Assembly: GCA_963766365.1 (NCBI GenBank)
Contig: CAVXZK010000002.1
Location: 62,001 to 126,000, forward strand
Direction of reading: 5' to 3'
Length of the DNA stretch: 64,000 nt
From: JALORV01 sp963766365
GTDB lineage: Bacteria; Pseudomonadota; Gammaproteobacteria; Burkholderiales; Burkholderiaceae_F
Part shown: piece after piece, positions 27,162 through 35,307 of the stretch
Position numbering within the stretch: position 1 is the stretch's first letter
Layout: every line of letters starts with the position of its first letter
Notes under the pieces: model-generated
What the model was told of the DNA's origin: nothing
The model's database searches: none
Seen by the model: only the letters and a program-made list of their open reading frames with translations
Position numbers and translations under genes: made by a program

Positions 27162-28990
27162 ACCGAGTCCAACGCTGCGTCGCGATGTTGCTGCTGATCG
27201 CGTTCGCCAGTACCGGATGCGGCGGCGGCGGCGAAACAGTGGCCCGCATCGGCGGCGGAGGTACCGGCGCGCCCATCCAAGTCGGCATTGGTGACGTAGG
27301 CGGTTTCGGCAGCATCATCGTCAACGGCCAACACTACGACGAGGCAGGGGCGCAGTTTGCCGTCGATGAGCGGCCAGACCAGCCGACGCCGGCCAGCGTC
27401 GATGCCGTACGTTTGGGCATGCAGATGCAGTTCGAGCACTTGTCGAACCGCATGACCAAGGCGACAGTCGCCTCCGAAGTGATCGGACCGGTGACCTCCA
27501 TCGGCGCGAGCAGCCTCGTGGTGCTGGGCCAGACCGTGCGTGTCAATTCGGATCCCGCTTCACCGACGATTTTCGACGGCTTTGCCGCCTTGTCTGACCT
27601 CTCAGGTGCCGTTGTCGAAGTGCACGGCCAACGCAATTCAAGCGCGGAGATCCAGGCGACGCGAATCCAGCTGCGGAGCAGCGCGAGTGCGCTGCGCGTT
27701 GCCGGGACGGTGACTGACCTCGCGAACGGCACCTTCAGGATCGGCGCTCTGACGATCCGCGCGGCCGCGGCGAACGTCGTTCCCGGCGGCGAGTCCGTCG
27801 CCAACGGCCGGCGCGTCACGGCCTGGACCGATCAGGCGCTGGTCAGCGGTGAACTCGTGGCGCGGGTGATCCGCATCGGCGGAACGACGATTCCAGAGAA
27901 CGCCGCGCTGACGGTCGAGGGCCTGGTCACCGACTTCCAGACGGCTTCCAGCCTGCGCATCGGCAGCGTCGCGGTTGATGCGAGCGCGGCCCAGTACTCC
28001 GGCGGTGTTGCTGCAGACCTGCGTAATGGCCGTTCGGTGCGCGCGAGCGGGACTTTCAGTGGAAACGTGCTGCGCGCCTCTCGAATCGAGTTCCTGTCGA
28101 CTGCACCGGCTCGTGTGGAACTCAATGGCGCGGTGGCGAGCTTCGTCGACGCCAACAGCTCGTTCCAGGTACGGGGCACCTCGACGAAGGTGACTGCGCA
28201 GACAACTTATGTGCGCGGCGACGCCTCCAACCTGGGCCATGGCGTCCTGGTGAAGGTCGAGGGTCCGGTCGTCAACGGTGTTGTCGAGGCGGCGACACTT
28301 GAGTTCCTGCCACCTTCGGCCGGCATCGCGCGCGTGCTGTTCGGTAAGGTCGCCGATCCAATCGCTACCGTGGCCGGCACGAAGACCTTCCGGCTCTCGC
28401 CGCTGCCGTTCGATGTGAAGACGACGGCCACCACCCGCTTCAAGAAAGGCACCGTCGATGACATCGTCGCTGGTGCCGGGGTCAAGGTCGACGGCGTCTA
28501 CGATGGCCTGGCATTCATCGCTGACGAGATTCAGTTCACGAACAACCCGAGTGATCCGCCGACGTTCGCCATTGACGGCATCGCCAGCAATGTGCAGCCC
28601 GCGTCGGTCGTGGTGGACGGCAAGACGGTCACGCTGACTCCGGCCACGGTCTACAGGAAGAACGAAGCCGCTGCGAAGTTCGAGGACCTGAAGAACGGCT
28701 CAACGGTGGAAATCGAGGCGGTCAAGGTCAACGGCCAATTGTTTGCCAACTCGGTGACGATCAAGGAACTGGCAAGCGGCTCGGCCTCGGTGCGTGGCAT
28801 CGTCAGCGAACGTGCCAACGACACGGAGATGAAGTTCCTGGTAGGGTCTCAGCGCGTCAGCGTCGCCGGCAGTCCCCAGGTGATTCCGGGGAACAAGACG
28901 CTGGCGGACATCAAGAACGGCACCGATCTCGAAGTCGAGGGCACGATTTCCAGCGGCCTGCTCACTGCCACGAAGGTGAAGTTCCGCTAG
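27158..28990 (+). CDS. Multi-domain DUF5666 lipoprotein
   Basis: The 610-residue protein begins with a lipoprotein-like signal (C21, then Gly-rich CGGGGETV). Six or seven beta-rich repeats of the DUF5666 type follow, each with a short line such as VNGKTV or VDGKTVTL and a phrase like LKNGSTVEIEAVKVNG. It is probably anchored in the envelope; the function is unknown. It overlaps the DUF6502 gene by 4 bases, which suggests one functional unit. Confidence 0.85.
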   Translation: MNRVQRCVAMLLLIAFASTGCGGGGETVARIGGGGTGAPIQVGIGDVGGFGSIIVNGQHYDEAGAQFAVDERPDQPTPASVDAVRLGMQMQFEHLSNRMTKATVASEVIGPVTSIGASSLVVLGQTVRVNSDPASPTIFDGFAALSDLSGAVVEVHGQRNSSAEIQATRIQLRSSASALRVAGTVTDLANGTFRIGALTIRAAAANVVPGGESVANGRRVTAWTDQALVSGELVARVIRIGGTTIPENAALTVEGLVTDFQTASSLRIGSVAVDASAAQYSGGVAADLRNGRSVRASGTFSGNVLRASRIEFLSTAPARVELNGAVASFVDANSSFQVRGTSTKVTAQTTYVRGDASNLGHGVLVKVEGPVVNGVVEAATLEFLPPSAGIARVLFGKVADPIATVAGTKTFRLSPLPFDVKTTATTRFKKGTVDDIVAGAGVKVDGVYDGLAFIADEIQFTNNPSDPPTFAIDGIASNVQPASVVVDGKTVTLTPATVYRKNEAAAKFEDLKNGSTVEIEAVKVNGQLFANSVTIKELASGSASVRGIVSERANDTEMKFLVGSQRVSVAGSPQVIPGNKTLADIKNGTDLEVEGTISSGLLTATKVKFR

Positions 28991-29042
28991 GGAAGCGGGC
29001 CTGCCCCTCCCCTGTTCGTTCCTGCTTTGATAGCCTCCTCGA

Positions 29043-29058
29043 ACCGCCGTGTGGCGGT
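29043..29058 (+). repeat. Short hairpin upstream of the double-glycine peptide gene
   Basis: ACCGCC (29043-29048) and GGCGGT (29053-29058) form a perfect 6-bp stem with a GTGT loop, 24 bases before the peptide ATG and without a T tract. It could be a processing or translation-control stem between the DUF5666 gene and the peptide. Confidence 0.35.
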
Positions 29059-29082
29059 CACTGGATTTCTGAGGAAGGCTCC

Positions 29083-29214
29083 ATGGAACCGATCACCGCC
29101 GAAGTTCTCGAGTCGGATGTAGAAGTGGTTGTTGAACTGTCCATGGACGACCTGGACCGGGTAGGTGGCGGCCGTATAGGCAGTGGCGGATCCGGAGCGC
29201 CCGCCGAAGCGTAG
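29083..29214 (+). CDS. 43-residue peptide with double-glycine leader (putative secreted peptide precursor)
   Basis: The ORF starts with ATG after GAGGAAGG (29071-29078), a strong ribosome-binding site 4 bases away. Residues 19-30 read LSMDDLDRVGGG. Counted from cleavage after G30 this puts L at -12, S at -11, D at -8, L at -7, V at -4 and GG at -2/-1, matching the classic leader removed by C39-peptidase ABC exporters. The leader (1-30) is strongly acidic. The remaining core is 13 residues, RIGSGGSGAPAEA, Gly/Ser-rich. No exporter, peptidase or modifying enzyme is nearby. An antisense frame covers the same bases but lacks comparable signals. Precursor of an exported peptide is inference. Confidence 0.6.
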   Translation: MEPITAEVLESDVEVVVELSMDDLDRVGGGRIGSGGSGAPAEA

Positions 29215-29293
29215 TCGCGCATCAGGGGCGGCCGTCTGCTCCAATCTTTAGGCGGTGTTTCAGCGGCACGGCAGCCCACAGCCGGACCTGTCC

Positions 29294-29635
29294 CTACGGC
29301 AGTCGGTAGCGCGCCTTGAGGCGCGCACTGCGAAACACCAGCGCCGAAGCGGCAGTCAGCAACGCGACCACGCCGAGGATCACCACCAGGCGCACCCAAG
29401 GTTGACCGAACGCCACGCGCTGCTGCGCGAGGCCGAACAGCGTCCACACCCACTCCGCCGTTCCCGCCAGCAGGCAGAGCTGTACCAGCCGGGCGACCCA
29501 GGGGCGCGGCAGCGCGAGCAGGACGACCAGCACGCCGCACCCGCCGGCCAGCCACCAGGTTCCAGCGCGGAAAAAGTGCGCCGCGAGCACGGCCAACGCC
29601 AACGCCGGTGCGAGCAGCAAAGGCAGCTTCGACAT
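29294..29635 (-). CDS. Small four-helix integral membrane protein
   Basis: The 113-residue protein is almost entirely hydrophobic, with about four membrane helices (roughly 3-20, 27-43, 50-68 and 82-101) and a basic tail RSARLKARYRLP that should be cytoplasmic. I do not recognise a named family. It is convergent with the double-glycine peptide ORF and divergent from the ygbA-type gene. Confidence 0.7.
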   Translation of the reverse strand: MSKLPLLLAPALALAVLAAHFFRAGTWWLAGGCGVLVVLLALPRPWVARLVQLCLLAGTAEWVWTLFGLAQQRVAFGQPWVRLVVILGVVALLTAASALVFRSARLKARYRLP

Positions 29636-29739
29636 CGAATGCTCCGTGGTTCGTAGCCGCAGCGTGCCAAGAGCCCGCGGCGCGCGTTTGATCGCCGTCA
29701 GGCGGTGCGACCGACCTGCACTTCGGAGGCATGAGGCCG

Positions 29740-29765
29740 CCCCCGGTGTCTACCTCCACCGGGGG
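29740..29765 (+). promoter_or_regulatory. Hairpin and 9-base motif upstream of the ygbA-type gene
   Basis: CCCCCGGTG (29740-29748) and CACCGGGGG (29757-29765) form a perfect 9-bp stem. The loop contains TCTACCTC, so GTCTACCTC (29748-29756) lies 72 bases before the start codon. The same nonamer occurs in the same orientation about 80 bases before ric. A common NO-responsive control site is possible. Confidence 0.4.
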
Positions 29766-29828
29766 AGAGCTTGGCTACCTTTGACTCAACTCACGTTAAG
29801 CGGCGGACACAGCCGGCAGCATCGCGCC

Positions 29829-30284
29829 ATGATGTCTTCAAACGCCCAACCAAGGACGGTCGGAGCCGAGCGACGCGAAGCGCGACTTGCGACACGCCGA
29901 CTCGCCCGCGAACTGAAGACGATCGGCGTGATGCTGCGCATCTATTGCCGCGATCACCATGCAGGCAGGGCCGGCAACGACGAGCACCTGTGCGCGGAAT
30001 GCGCCGACCTCTTCGACTACGCGCGCAAGCGACTGGCGGGCTGCCCCTACGGCCCTGACAAGCCCACTTGTGCGAACTGCCAGATTCACTGCTACGGGCC
30101 GCGGCAGCGCGAGGCGACCCGCGTGATGATGCGCTACGCGGGCCCACGCATGATGTGGCGGCATCCCGTGCTGGCGATCGCCCACGTACTCGACGGCAAG
30201 CGCCTGGCACCACCGAAGCCCCGTGCCGCCGGCCGCGTCGAGGCGGCCGCTACAGAGGGCGACGCGCCGCCAACAAGCGGGTAG
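29829..30284 (+). CDS. YgbA-type nitrous oxide-stimulated promoter family protein
   Basis: The 151-residue protein matches the YgbA_NO family. It carries the cysteine cluster LCAECADLFDYARKRLAGCPY and KPTCANCQIHCYGP, then MRYAGPRMMWRHPVLAIAHV. The cysteines suggest an iron-sulfur or metal site. E. coli YgbA is induced by nitric oxide through NsrR; its biochemical role is not settled. ATG 29829 or 29832 is the start. It converges with the NO-repair gene ric. Confidence 0.85.
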   Translation: MMSSNAQPRTVGAERREARLATRRLARELKTIGVMLRIYCRDHHAGRAGNDEHLCAECADLFDYARKRLAGCPYGPDKPTCANCQIHCYGPRQREATRVMMRYAGPRMMWRHPVLAIAHVLDGKRLAPPKPRAAGRVEAAATEGDAPPTSG

Positions 30285-30315
30285 CGCTCGGCGCTCTGAT
30301 CGGGCGCGCCACCGC

Positions 30316-30963
30316 TCAGCCGAAGCGCGGAAACAGCATGTTGTTTTCCAGATGGATGTGCTCGTGCACATCATCGATCAGCTTGCGCACGCCGGCGTAC
30401 AACGCGCGCCACGTCGGGCAGGCCTCCTCCGGCAACTCGAAGCCGTGGGCGATCTGCTCCAGGCGGTCGAGACGTTCGCCGTGCTCGACGTGCTCGACGC
30501 GCATCCGGCCGATGGGCGCGGCGATCATCGGGTGGCCGCCCTGCATCATCATCGGAAACAGGATCTGTTCCTCCTTCGCCATGTGCTCCTCGAGCGCGGC
30601 GGCGGCCTCCTGCAGGGCGGCGCGAAGCCCGGCGGGCACACTCGGATTGCCCGCGTGACGCTGCTCCACTCGTTCAGCGAGTCGCAGCAGCTCCGGCAGT
30701 TCGCGACGGTGCACGTCGTGGTAGCGCGCGAGGATGTGGCCGATCAGCGCCGGCGTGTCGCTCGGCGCTTCCTGCGGCGCGTCGGGCGACAGCAAACCGA
30801 GCTCCGCTTCGATCTGCGCCAGCGGGACCGCTCGTTCGGCCGCCGCCTCGGCCAACGGACGTGCGCCGCCGCAGCAATAGTCGATGTGGTGTGCGCGGAA
30901 CACCGCGGTGGCGCCGGGCAGCCGCGCGGCGATCTCGGCAACGGTCTGGTCTGCGTATCCCAT
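30316..30963 (-). CDS. ric: Iron-sulfur cluster repair protein RIC (YtfE/ScdA/NorA type)
   Basis: The 215-residue di-iron protein repairs iron-sulfur centres damaged by nitric oxide or oxidants. The N-terminal ScdA domain has HHIDYCCGG (residues 25-33). The C-terminal hemerythrin-like domain has the iron-binding histidines and glutamates in RYHDVHRREL, EEHMAKEEQILFPMM and HEHIHLENNMLFPRF. GGAGG precedes the ATG. An inverted repeat lies about 80-100 bases upstream. Confidence 0.95.
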   Translation of the reverse strand: MGYADQTVAEIAARLPGATAVFRAHHIDYCCGGARPLAEAAAERAVPLAQIEAELGLLSPDAPQEAPSDTPALIGHILARYHDVHRRELPELLRLAERVEQRHAGNPSVPAGLRAALQEAAAALEEHMAKEEQILFPMMMQGGHPMIAAPIGRMRVEHVEHGERLDRLEQIAHGFELPEEACPTWRALYAGVRKLIDDVHEHIHLENNMLFPRFG

Positions 30964-31043
30964 GAAGTCCTCCTTGTAGCGACCGGGGCAGTCTCTGATC
31001 CAAAGGTGGGTGCGCGCTTGACGCGCAACAAGCCGCTCATGCC

Positions 31044-31063
31044 GAGGTAGACGTGCCTACCTC
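31044..31063 (-). promoter_or_regulatory. Inverted repeat upstream of ric
   Basis: GAGGTAG (31044-31050) and CTACCTC (31057-31063) are perfect 7-base arms separated by 6 bases. Read on the minus strand, the promoter-proximal half is GTCTACCTC, the nonamer also present upstream of the ygbA-type gene. It looks like a dimer operator. It does not resemble the published NsrR or FNR consensus. Confidence 0.45.
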
Positions 31064-31088
31064 CTTGGCGGCAGAACCGATGCGGCCG

Positions 31089-33218
31089 TCAGGGGGAGCT
31101 GAGTTGGTGCCAGAGAAACGTGTAGGTCTGTGCCCACATGCGCGCCGCCTGTTCGTTGTTGGCGGCGGCGCCGTGGCCGCCTTCGATGTTCTCGAAATAC
31201 AGCACGTCGTGCCCCTGCTCCAGCATGCGCGCGGCCATCTTGCGCGCATGGCCGGGATGCACGCGGTCGTCGCGCGTCGAGGTAACGAGGAATAGCCGCG
31301 GATACTTTCCCTCTCTGCGCACGTTCTGGTACGGCGAGTAGCGCTCGATGAAGGCTCGGTCCGCCGGCTTGTCCGGGTCGCCGTATTCGGCCACCCACGA
31401 TGCGCCCGCCAGCAGCGTGTGGTAGCGCAACATGTCTATTAGCGGCACCTGCGACACCACGGCTCCGAACAGTTCGGGCCGTTGCACCATCGCCGCAGTG
31501 ACGAGCAGACCGCCCTGGCTGCCACCCATGATGCCGAGGTGCCGTGGCGAGGTGATGCCGCGGCGGATGATGTCTTCCGCCACGGCGACGAAATCGTCCC
31601 AGGTGCGCTGCTTGTTCTCGCGCTGCGCGGCCCGGTGCCACTGCGGCCCGAATTCGCCCCCGCCGCGCAGGTTCGCCATCACGAGCACGCCGCCCGGCTC
31701 CAGCCAGCCGTTGCCGAATCCGCCCGAATACCGCGGCAGCATCGTGATCTCGAATCCGCCATAGCCGTACAGCAGCGTCGGGTTGCGTCCGTCCAGGCGC
31801 ACGTCGTCGCGCATTGCGACAAAGTACGGAATGCGCGTGCCGTCCTGGCTGACCGCCTCGTACTGCCGCGTGACGATCCCGGTCGCATCGAAAAAGCGCG
31901 GCAGGGACTTGAGCGGCACCGATGCGGCATCCCCGATCCTGCGCTCGAACAGAGTCGTCGGCGCCGTGAAATCCTGATGGGTGAACAGATAGCTGTCGCT
32001 GTCCCAGTAGGTTGACACGTCGCCGATCTGTCCCTGGTCGGCCAACGGCACGCGGTGCCGCTTCCACGTGCCGTCCTGCATCGTCAGCTCCCAGAGCCGG
32101 GGCCGCACGTTGTCCAGCTCGCTGATCAGCACGGCACTGCGCGTGGTCCGGATCTCCTCGAGGGTGCTGCGCTCCGTCGGCGCATACAGCACCTCGAAGC
32201 GGCGGTCGCCCTTCATGAAGGCTTCTAAACGAATCGCGAGCAGCGCCGCGGCGGGCCATGTCGTGCCACCCACCGTCCAGGGCTCCCGGATACGGACCAG
32301 CAGCCAGTCCTGGAACGTGAGCACATCCGCGTCGGTCGGTACGTCGACGCGCACCAGTTGCCCCGAGCGGTCGACAAAGCGCTCGGCATTGTGGAAGTCG
32401 ATCTGTCGCGTCACCCAGTCACGGCGCTGGCCGGACTCCCGCTCCGAGTACGCCCCCACCACGACGTCGCTGACTTTGCCTTCGTGGACGGTGCGCGCAG
32501 CAGCCAGCGGCTGGCCGCGCTTCCACTCCTTGACGATGCGCGGATATCCGGACGCCGTCATCGACCCCGGCCCGAAGTCGGTGGCCACCCAGACGGTGTC
32601 GAGGTCCTTCCACTCGACGTCCTGCTTGGCCTCGCTGGGCAGGTTGAAGCCGTCGCTGACGAAGCGGCCCGTCTGCACGTCATACTCGCGCACCACCGTT
32701 GCGTCAGCCCCGCCGCGCGACAGCGCGATCAGACAACGGCGATACGGCTCCCCGGACCGCTCCGGCCGCAGACAGGTAGCGCCGTTCCAGACCCAGTTCT
32801 CCTTCTCATCCGCGGCGAGGCGGTCGAGATCGATCAGCGTCTCCCAGTCGGGTTGCGGCTTGCGGTACTCGGCCAGCGAAGTGCGCCGCCAGACGCCTCG
32901 CGGGTGCTCGGCATCGCGCCAGAAGTTGTAGAGCTGGTCGCCATAGCGCTGGACCAGCGGGATACGCTCCTTCGAATCGAAGATGTCCAGCAGCTGGCGC
33001 CGCAGCGGCTCGTAGCGCGGGTCCGCCTTGAATTCCTTCTCCGCCACCGCGTTGCGGGAGCGCGCCCAGTCGAGCGCCTTGTCGCCGCCGACGTCTTCCA
33101 GCCAGAGGTAGGGATCGTTCATTGGGTTCGGAGACACCGGCGGTTGTGCCAGGGCAGTACTGCACGCGCCCAGCAGGGCCGCCCACAGCAGGGTGGATAC
33201 AGTTCGTGTAAGGATCAT
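31089..33218 (-). CDS. S9 family prolyl oligopeptidase
   Basis: The 709-residue serine peptidase has a signal peptide (about 1-24, ending ALAQPP), an N-terminal beta-propeller and a C-terminal alpha/beta hydrolase domain. The nucleophile is S567 in GGSQGGLL. The Asp lies in TRDDRVHPGHA and the His in GGHGAAAN. It should cleave proline-containing peptides in the periplasm. It is transcribed toward ric. Confidence 0.9.
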   Translation of the reverse strand: MILTRTVSTLLWAALLGACSTALAQPPVSPNPMNDPYLWLEDVGGDKALDWARSRNAVAEKEFKADPRYEPLRRQLLDIFDSKERIPLVQRYGDQLYNFWRDAEHPRGVWRRTSLAEYRKPQPDWETLIDLDRLAADEKENWVWNGATCLRPERSGEPYRRCLIALSRGGADATVVREYDVQTGRFVSDGFNLPSEAKQDVEWKDLDTVWVATDFGPGSMTASGYPRIVKEWKRGQPLAAARTVHEGKVSDVVVGAYSERESGQRRDWVTRQIDFHNAERFVDRSGQLVRVDVPTDADVLTFQDWLLVRIREPWTVGGTTWPAAALLAIRLEAFMKGDRRFEVLYAPTERSTLEEIRTTRSAVLISELDNVRPRLWELTMQDGTWKRHRVPLADQGQIGDVSTYWDSDSYLFTHQDFTAPTTLFERRIGDAASVPLKSLPRFFDATGIVTRQYEAVSQDGTRIPYFVAMRDDVRLDGRNPTLLYGYGGFEITMLPRYSGGFGNGWLEPGGVLVMANLRGGGEFGPQWHRAAQRENKQRTWDDFVAVAEDIIRRGITSPRHLGIMGGSQGGLLVTAAMVQRPELFGAVVSQVPLIDMLRYHTLLAGASWVAEYGDPDKPADRAFIERYSPYQNVRREGKYPRLFLVTSTRDDRVHPGHARKMAARMLEQGHDVLYFENIEGGHGAAANNEQAARMWAQTYTFLWHQLSSP

Positions 33219-33300
33219 TGCACCGGTTCGGCCTGCTGCAGATCTCGGCGTTCGTGATCGGCCGTCATCGGCGACCTTCAGCCGCCCCCCGACCGTCGAT

Positions 33301-34320
33301 TCAGCCTTGCGAAAGCGCGTTCGACAGCAGCCTGGCGGTGATGTCGACGATCGGGATCACCCGCTCGTACGCCATGCGCGTGGGACCGACAACACCCAGC
33401 GTTCCGACAACCTTCCCGTCGACCTCGTAGGGCGCGACAACCATGCTCATCTCGTCCATCGGCACGAGCTGCGATTCGCCGCCGATATAGATCTGCACGC
33501 CGTGCGCCCCGATCGACGTATCAAGCAGGTGGATCAGGCGGGTCTTGTGTTCGAACAGATCGAACAGGCGCCGCAGCGTCTCGACGTCGGTCGCGAGATC
33601 AGAGATGCCGAGCAGGTTGCGCTCGCCCGAGACGACCACCGGATCCGACTCCGCCTCCGCTTCGCTGCCGGCCTCGACCGCCGCCTGCATCAGCGCCGAG
33701 ATGTCCTCGTGCAGCTGGCGCAGTTCTGTATGCAGCCGCATCCGCGCCTCGCCGAAGCTCAGACCGGCGAAGTGCTCGTTCAGCATGTTCGCCGCCTCGG
33801 TGAGCTGCGACTGCGTGAAGGCCGATTTCGTCAGCAGGATGCGGTTCTGCACGTCGCCTTCCGGCGTCACGATGATCAGCAGCACTCGTCGCTCCGACAG
33901 CCGAACGAACTCGAGCTGCTTGAACGAGGATGAGCGACGTGGCGTCAGCACGACGCCGGCAAACTGTGACAGGCTGGAAAGCAACTGGGCGGCGTTCTGC
34001 ATTGCGCGCTGCGGGTCGCCTCCGCGCAGCTGGCCCTCCATGATGCTGGCCTGCTGCTCCTCGATGGGCTTGAGGGTCAGCAGCGTGTCGACGAAGAAAC
34101 GATACCCACGTGGCGTCGGCACCCGGCCTGCGGACGTGTGTGGACTGGCGACGAAGCCCATGTCCTCGAGATCCGCCATGACGTTGCGGATCGTCGCCGG
34201 CGAAAGGTCCAGGCCCGAAAGCCGCGACAGCGCGCGCGAGCCGACGGGCTGCCCGTCGGCCACGTAGCGTTCGATCAGCGTCTTCAGCAGGGTGCGAGCA
34301 CGTTCGTCGAGCATGGCCAA
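33301..34320 (-). CDS. hrcA: Heat-inducible transcription repressor HrcA
   Basis: The 339-residue repressor has an N-terminal winged helix (about 1-75, with VGSRALSR and LSPATIRNVMADLEDMGF) and a GAF-like dimer domain. HrcA binds CIRCE operators in front of heat-shock genes. No CIRCE is visible in this window, including upstream of grpE, dnaK and hrcA itself, so its targets (commonly groESL) must lie elsewhere. It is divergent from nadK. Confidence 0.95.
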   Translation of the reverse strand: MAMLDERARTLLKTLIERYVADGQPVGSRALSRLSGLDLSPATIRNVMADLEDMGFVASPHTSAGRVPTPRGYRFFVDTLLTLKPIEEQQASIMEGQLRGGDPQRAMQNAAQLLSSLSQFAGVVLTPRRSSSFKQLEFVRLSERRVLLIIVTPEGDVQNRILLTKSAFTQSQLTEAANMLNEHFAGLSFGEARMRLHTELRQLHEDISALMQAAVEAGSEAEAESDPVVVSGERNLLGISDLATDVETLRRLFDLFEHKTRLIHLLDTSIGAHGVQIYIGGESQLVPMDEMSMVVAPYEVDGKVVGTLGVVGPTRMAYERVIPIVDITARLLSNALSQG

Positions 34321-34397
34321 ATTCTATGACGGTTGAGGCAGAAGCCACGGACATTCGGCCATCTGGCCTGCCGCACGGCGTCCTGCATAATCGGAGC

Positions 34398-35291
34398 ATG
34401 TCCCAAGCCTTCCGCAATGTAGCCATCTTCGGCAAGCCGCGTGCGGAAGGCATACGCGAGCCGCTGCTTGCGATCGCGCGCGTCGTCGAGGCAGCGGGCG
34501 CCCGGGTGCTGTTCGACCTCGGCACGGCGGAGCATGTAGGCCTAAACGGGGTCGAGGCACATACGGTGCACTCGATTGGAAAGATGGCGGATGTCGCCGT
34601 CGTGCTCGGCGGCGACGGCACGATGCTCGGCATTGCGCGCGAGCTGGCGCCGTTCCGGGTGCCGCTGATCGGCATCAACCACGGCCGGCTCGGCTTCATG
34701 ACCGACATCGCCCTCGACCAGATGGGCGAGGCGCTGCCCGCCATGCTCGGCGGCCGCTACGAGACCGACCGCCGCGGCGTCCTCGACGCCGAAGTGCGGC
34801 GCGGCGGGCAGGTGGTCTACCACGCGATGGCGGTCAACGATGTGGTCGTTTCGCGCGGCGTGACCGGCGGCATGGTCGAGTACACAGTGCGCGTCGACGG
34901 CGTCACGATGTACAACCAGCGCGCCGACGGGGTCATCCTGGCCACGCCGACGGGCTCGACCGCCTACGCCCTGTCCGCCGATGGGCCGATCCTGTATCCC
35001 AGCCTGGCCGGCCTGCTGCTGGTACCGGTTGCCCCGCAGACGCTGTCGAACCGCCCGATCGTGCTGCCCGACGATGTCGTCGTCGAGATCGAGATCACCG
35101 ACGTTCGCGACGCCAGTGCGCACTTCGACATGCAGGCGTATTCGAGCCTGGTGCCGGGCGACATCGTGCGCGCGCGCCGGGGCCAGGACCTGGTCACGCT
35201 GCTGCATCCGGTCGGCTACAACTTTTTCGCCACACTGCGCCAGAAGCTGCACTGGAGCGTGATGCCGAGCGAGTCGCACTCGCGCGGCTGA
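34398..35291 (+). CDS. nadK: NAD kinase
   Basis: The 297-residue enzyme phosphorylates NAD to NADP. It has the diacylglycerol-kinase-like catalytic GGDGTML, then NHGRLGFMTDI, NDVVVSRG and PTGSTAYALSADGPI. ATG at 34398 follows CGGAGC; the open frame to 34326 lacks a site. It is divergent from hrcA and 16 bases upstream of recN, probably in one operon. Confidence 0.97.
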   Translation: MSQAFRNVAIFGKPRAEGIREPLLAIARVVEAAGARVLFDLGTAEHVGLNGVEAHTVHSIGKMADVAVVLGGDGTMLGIARELAPFRVPLIGINHGRLGFMTDIALDQMGEALPAMLGGRYETDRRGVLDAEVRRGGQVVYHAMAVNDVVVSRGVTGGMVEYTVRVDGVTMYNQRADGVILATPTGSTAYALSADGPILYPSLAGLLLVPVAPQTLSNRPIVLPDDVVVEIEITDVRDASAHFDMQAYSSLVPGDIVRARRGQDLVTLLHPVGYNFFATLRQKLHWSVMPSESHSRG

Positions 35292-35307
35292 TCTTCCCGC
35301 TCGACGC

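Noticed and set aside
28987..29244. 85-codon leftward frame over the double-glycine peptide
   Set aside because: It starts with TTG without a ribosome-binding site, while the opposite strand has a strong site and a motif-rich peptide.
29748..29800. Sigma54 -24/-12 promoter before the ygbA-type gene
   Set aside because: TTGGCTACC-TTTGA has the GG and TTG elements at the wrong spacing.
31041..31070. NorR-type GGT-N7-ACC or NsrR-type site before ric
   Set aside because: The GGT and ACC of the repeat are 10 bases apart rather than 7, and no GATGCATTT-like arm is present, so it is listed only as an unassigned inverted repeat.
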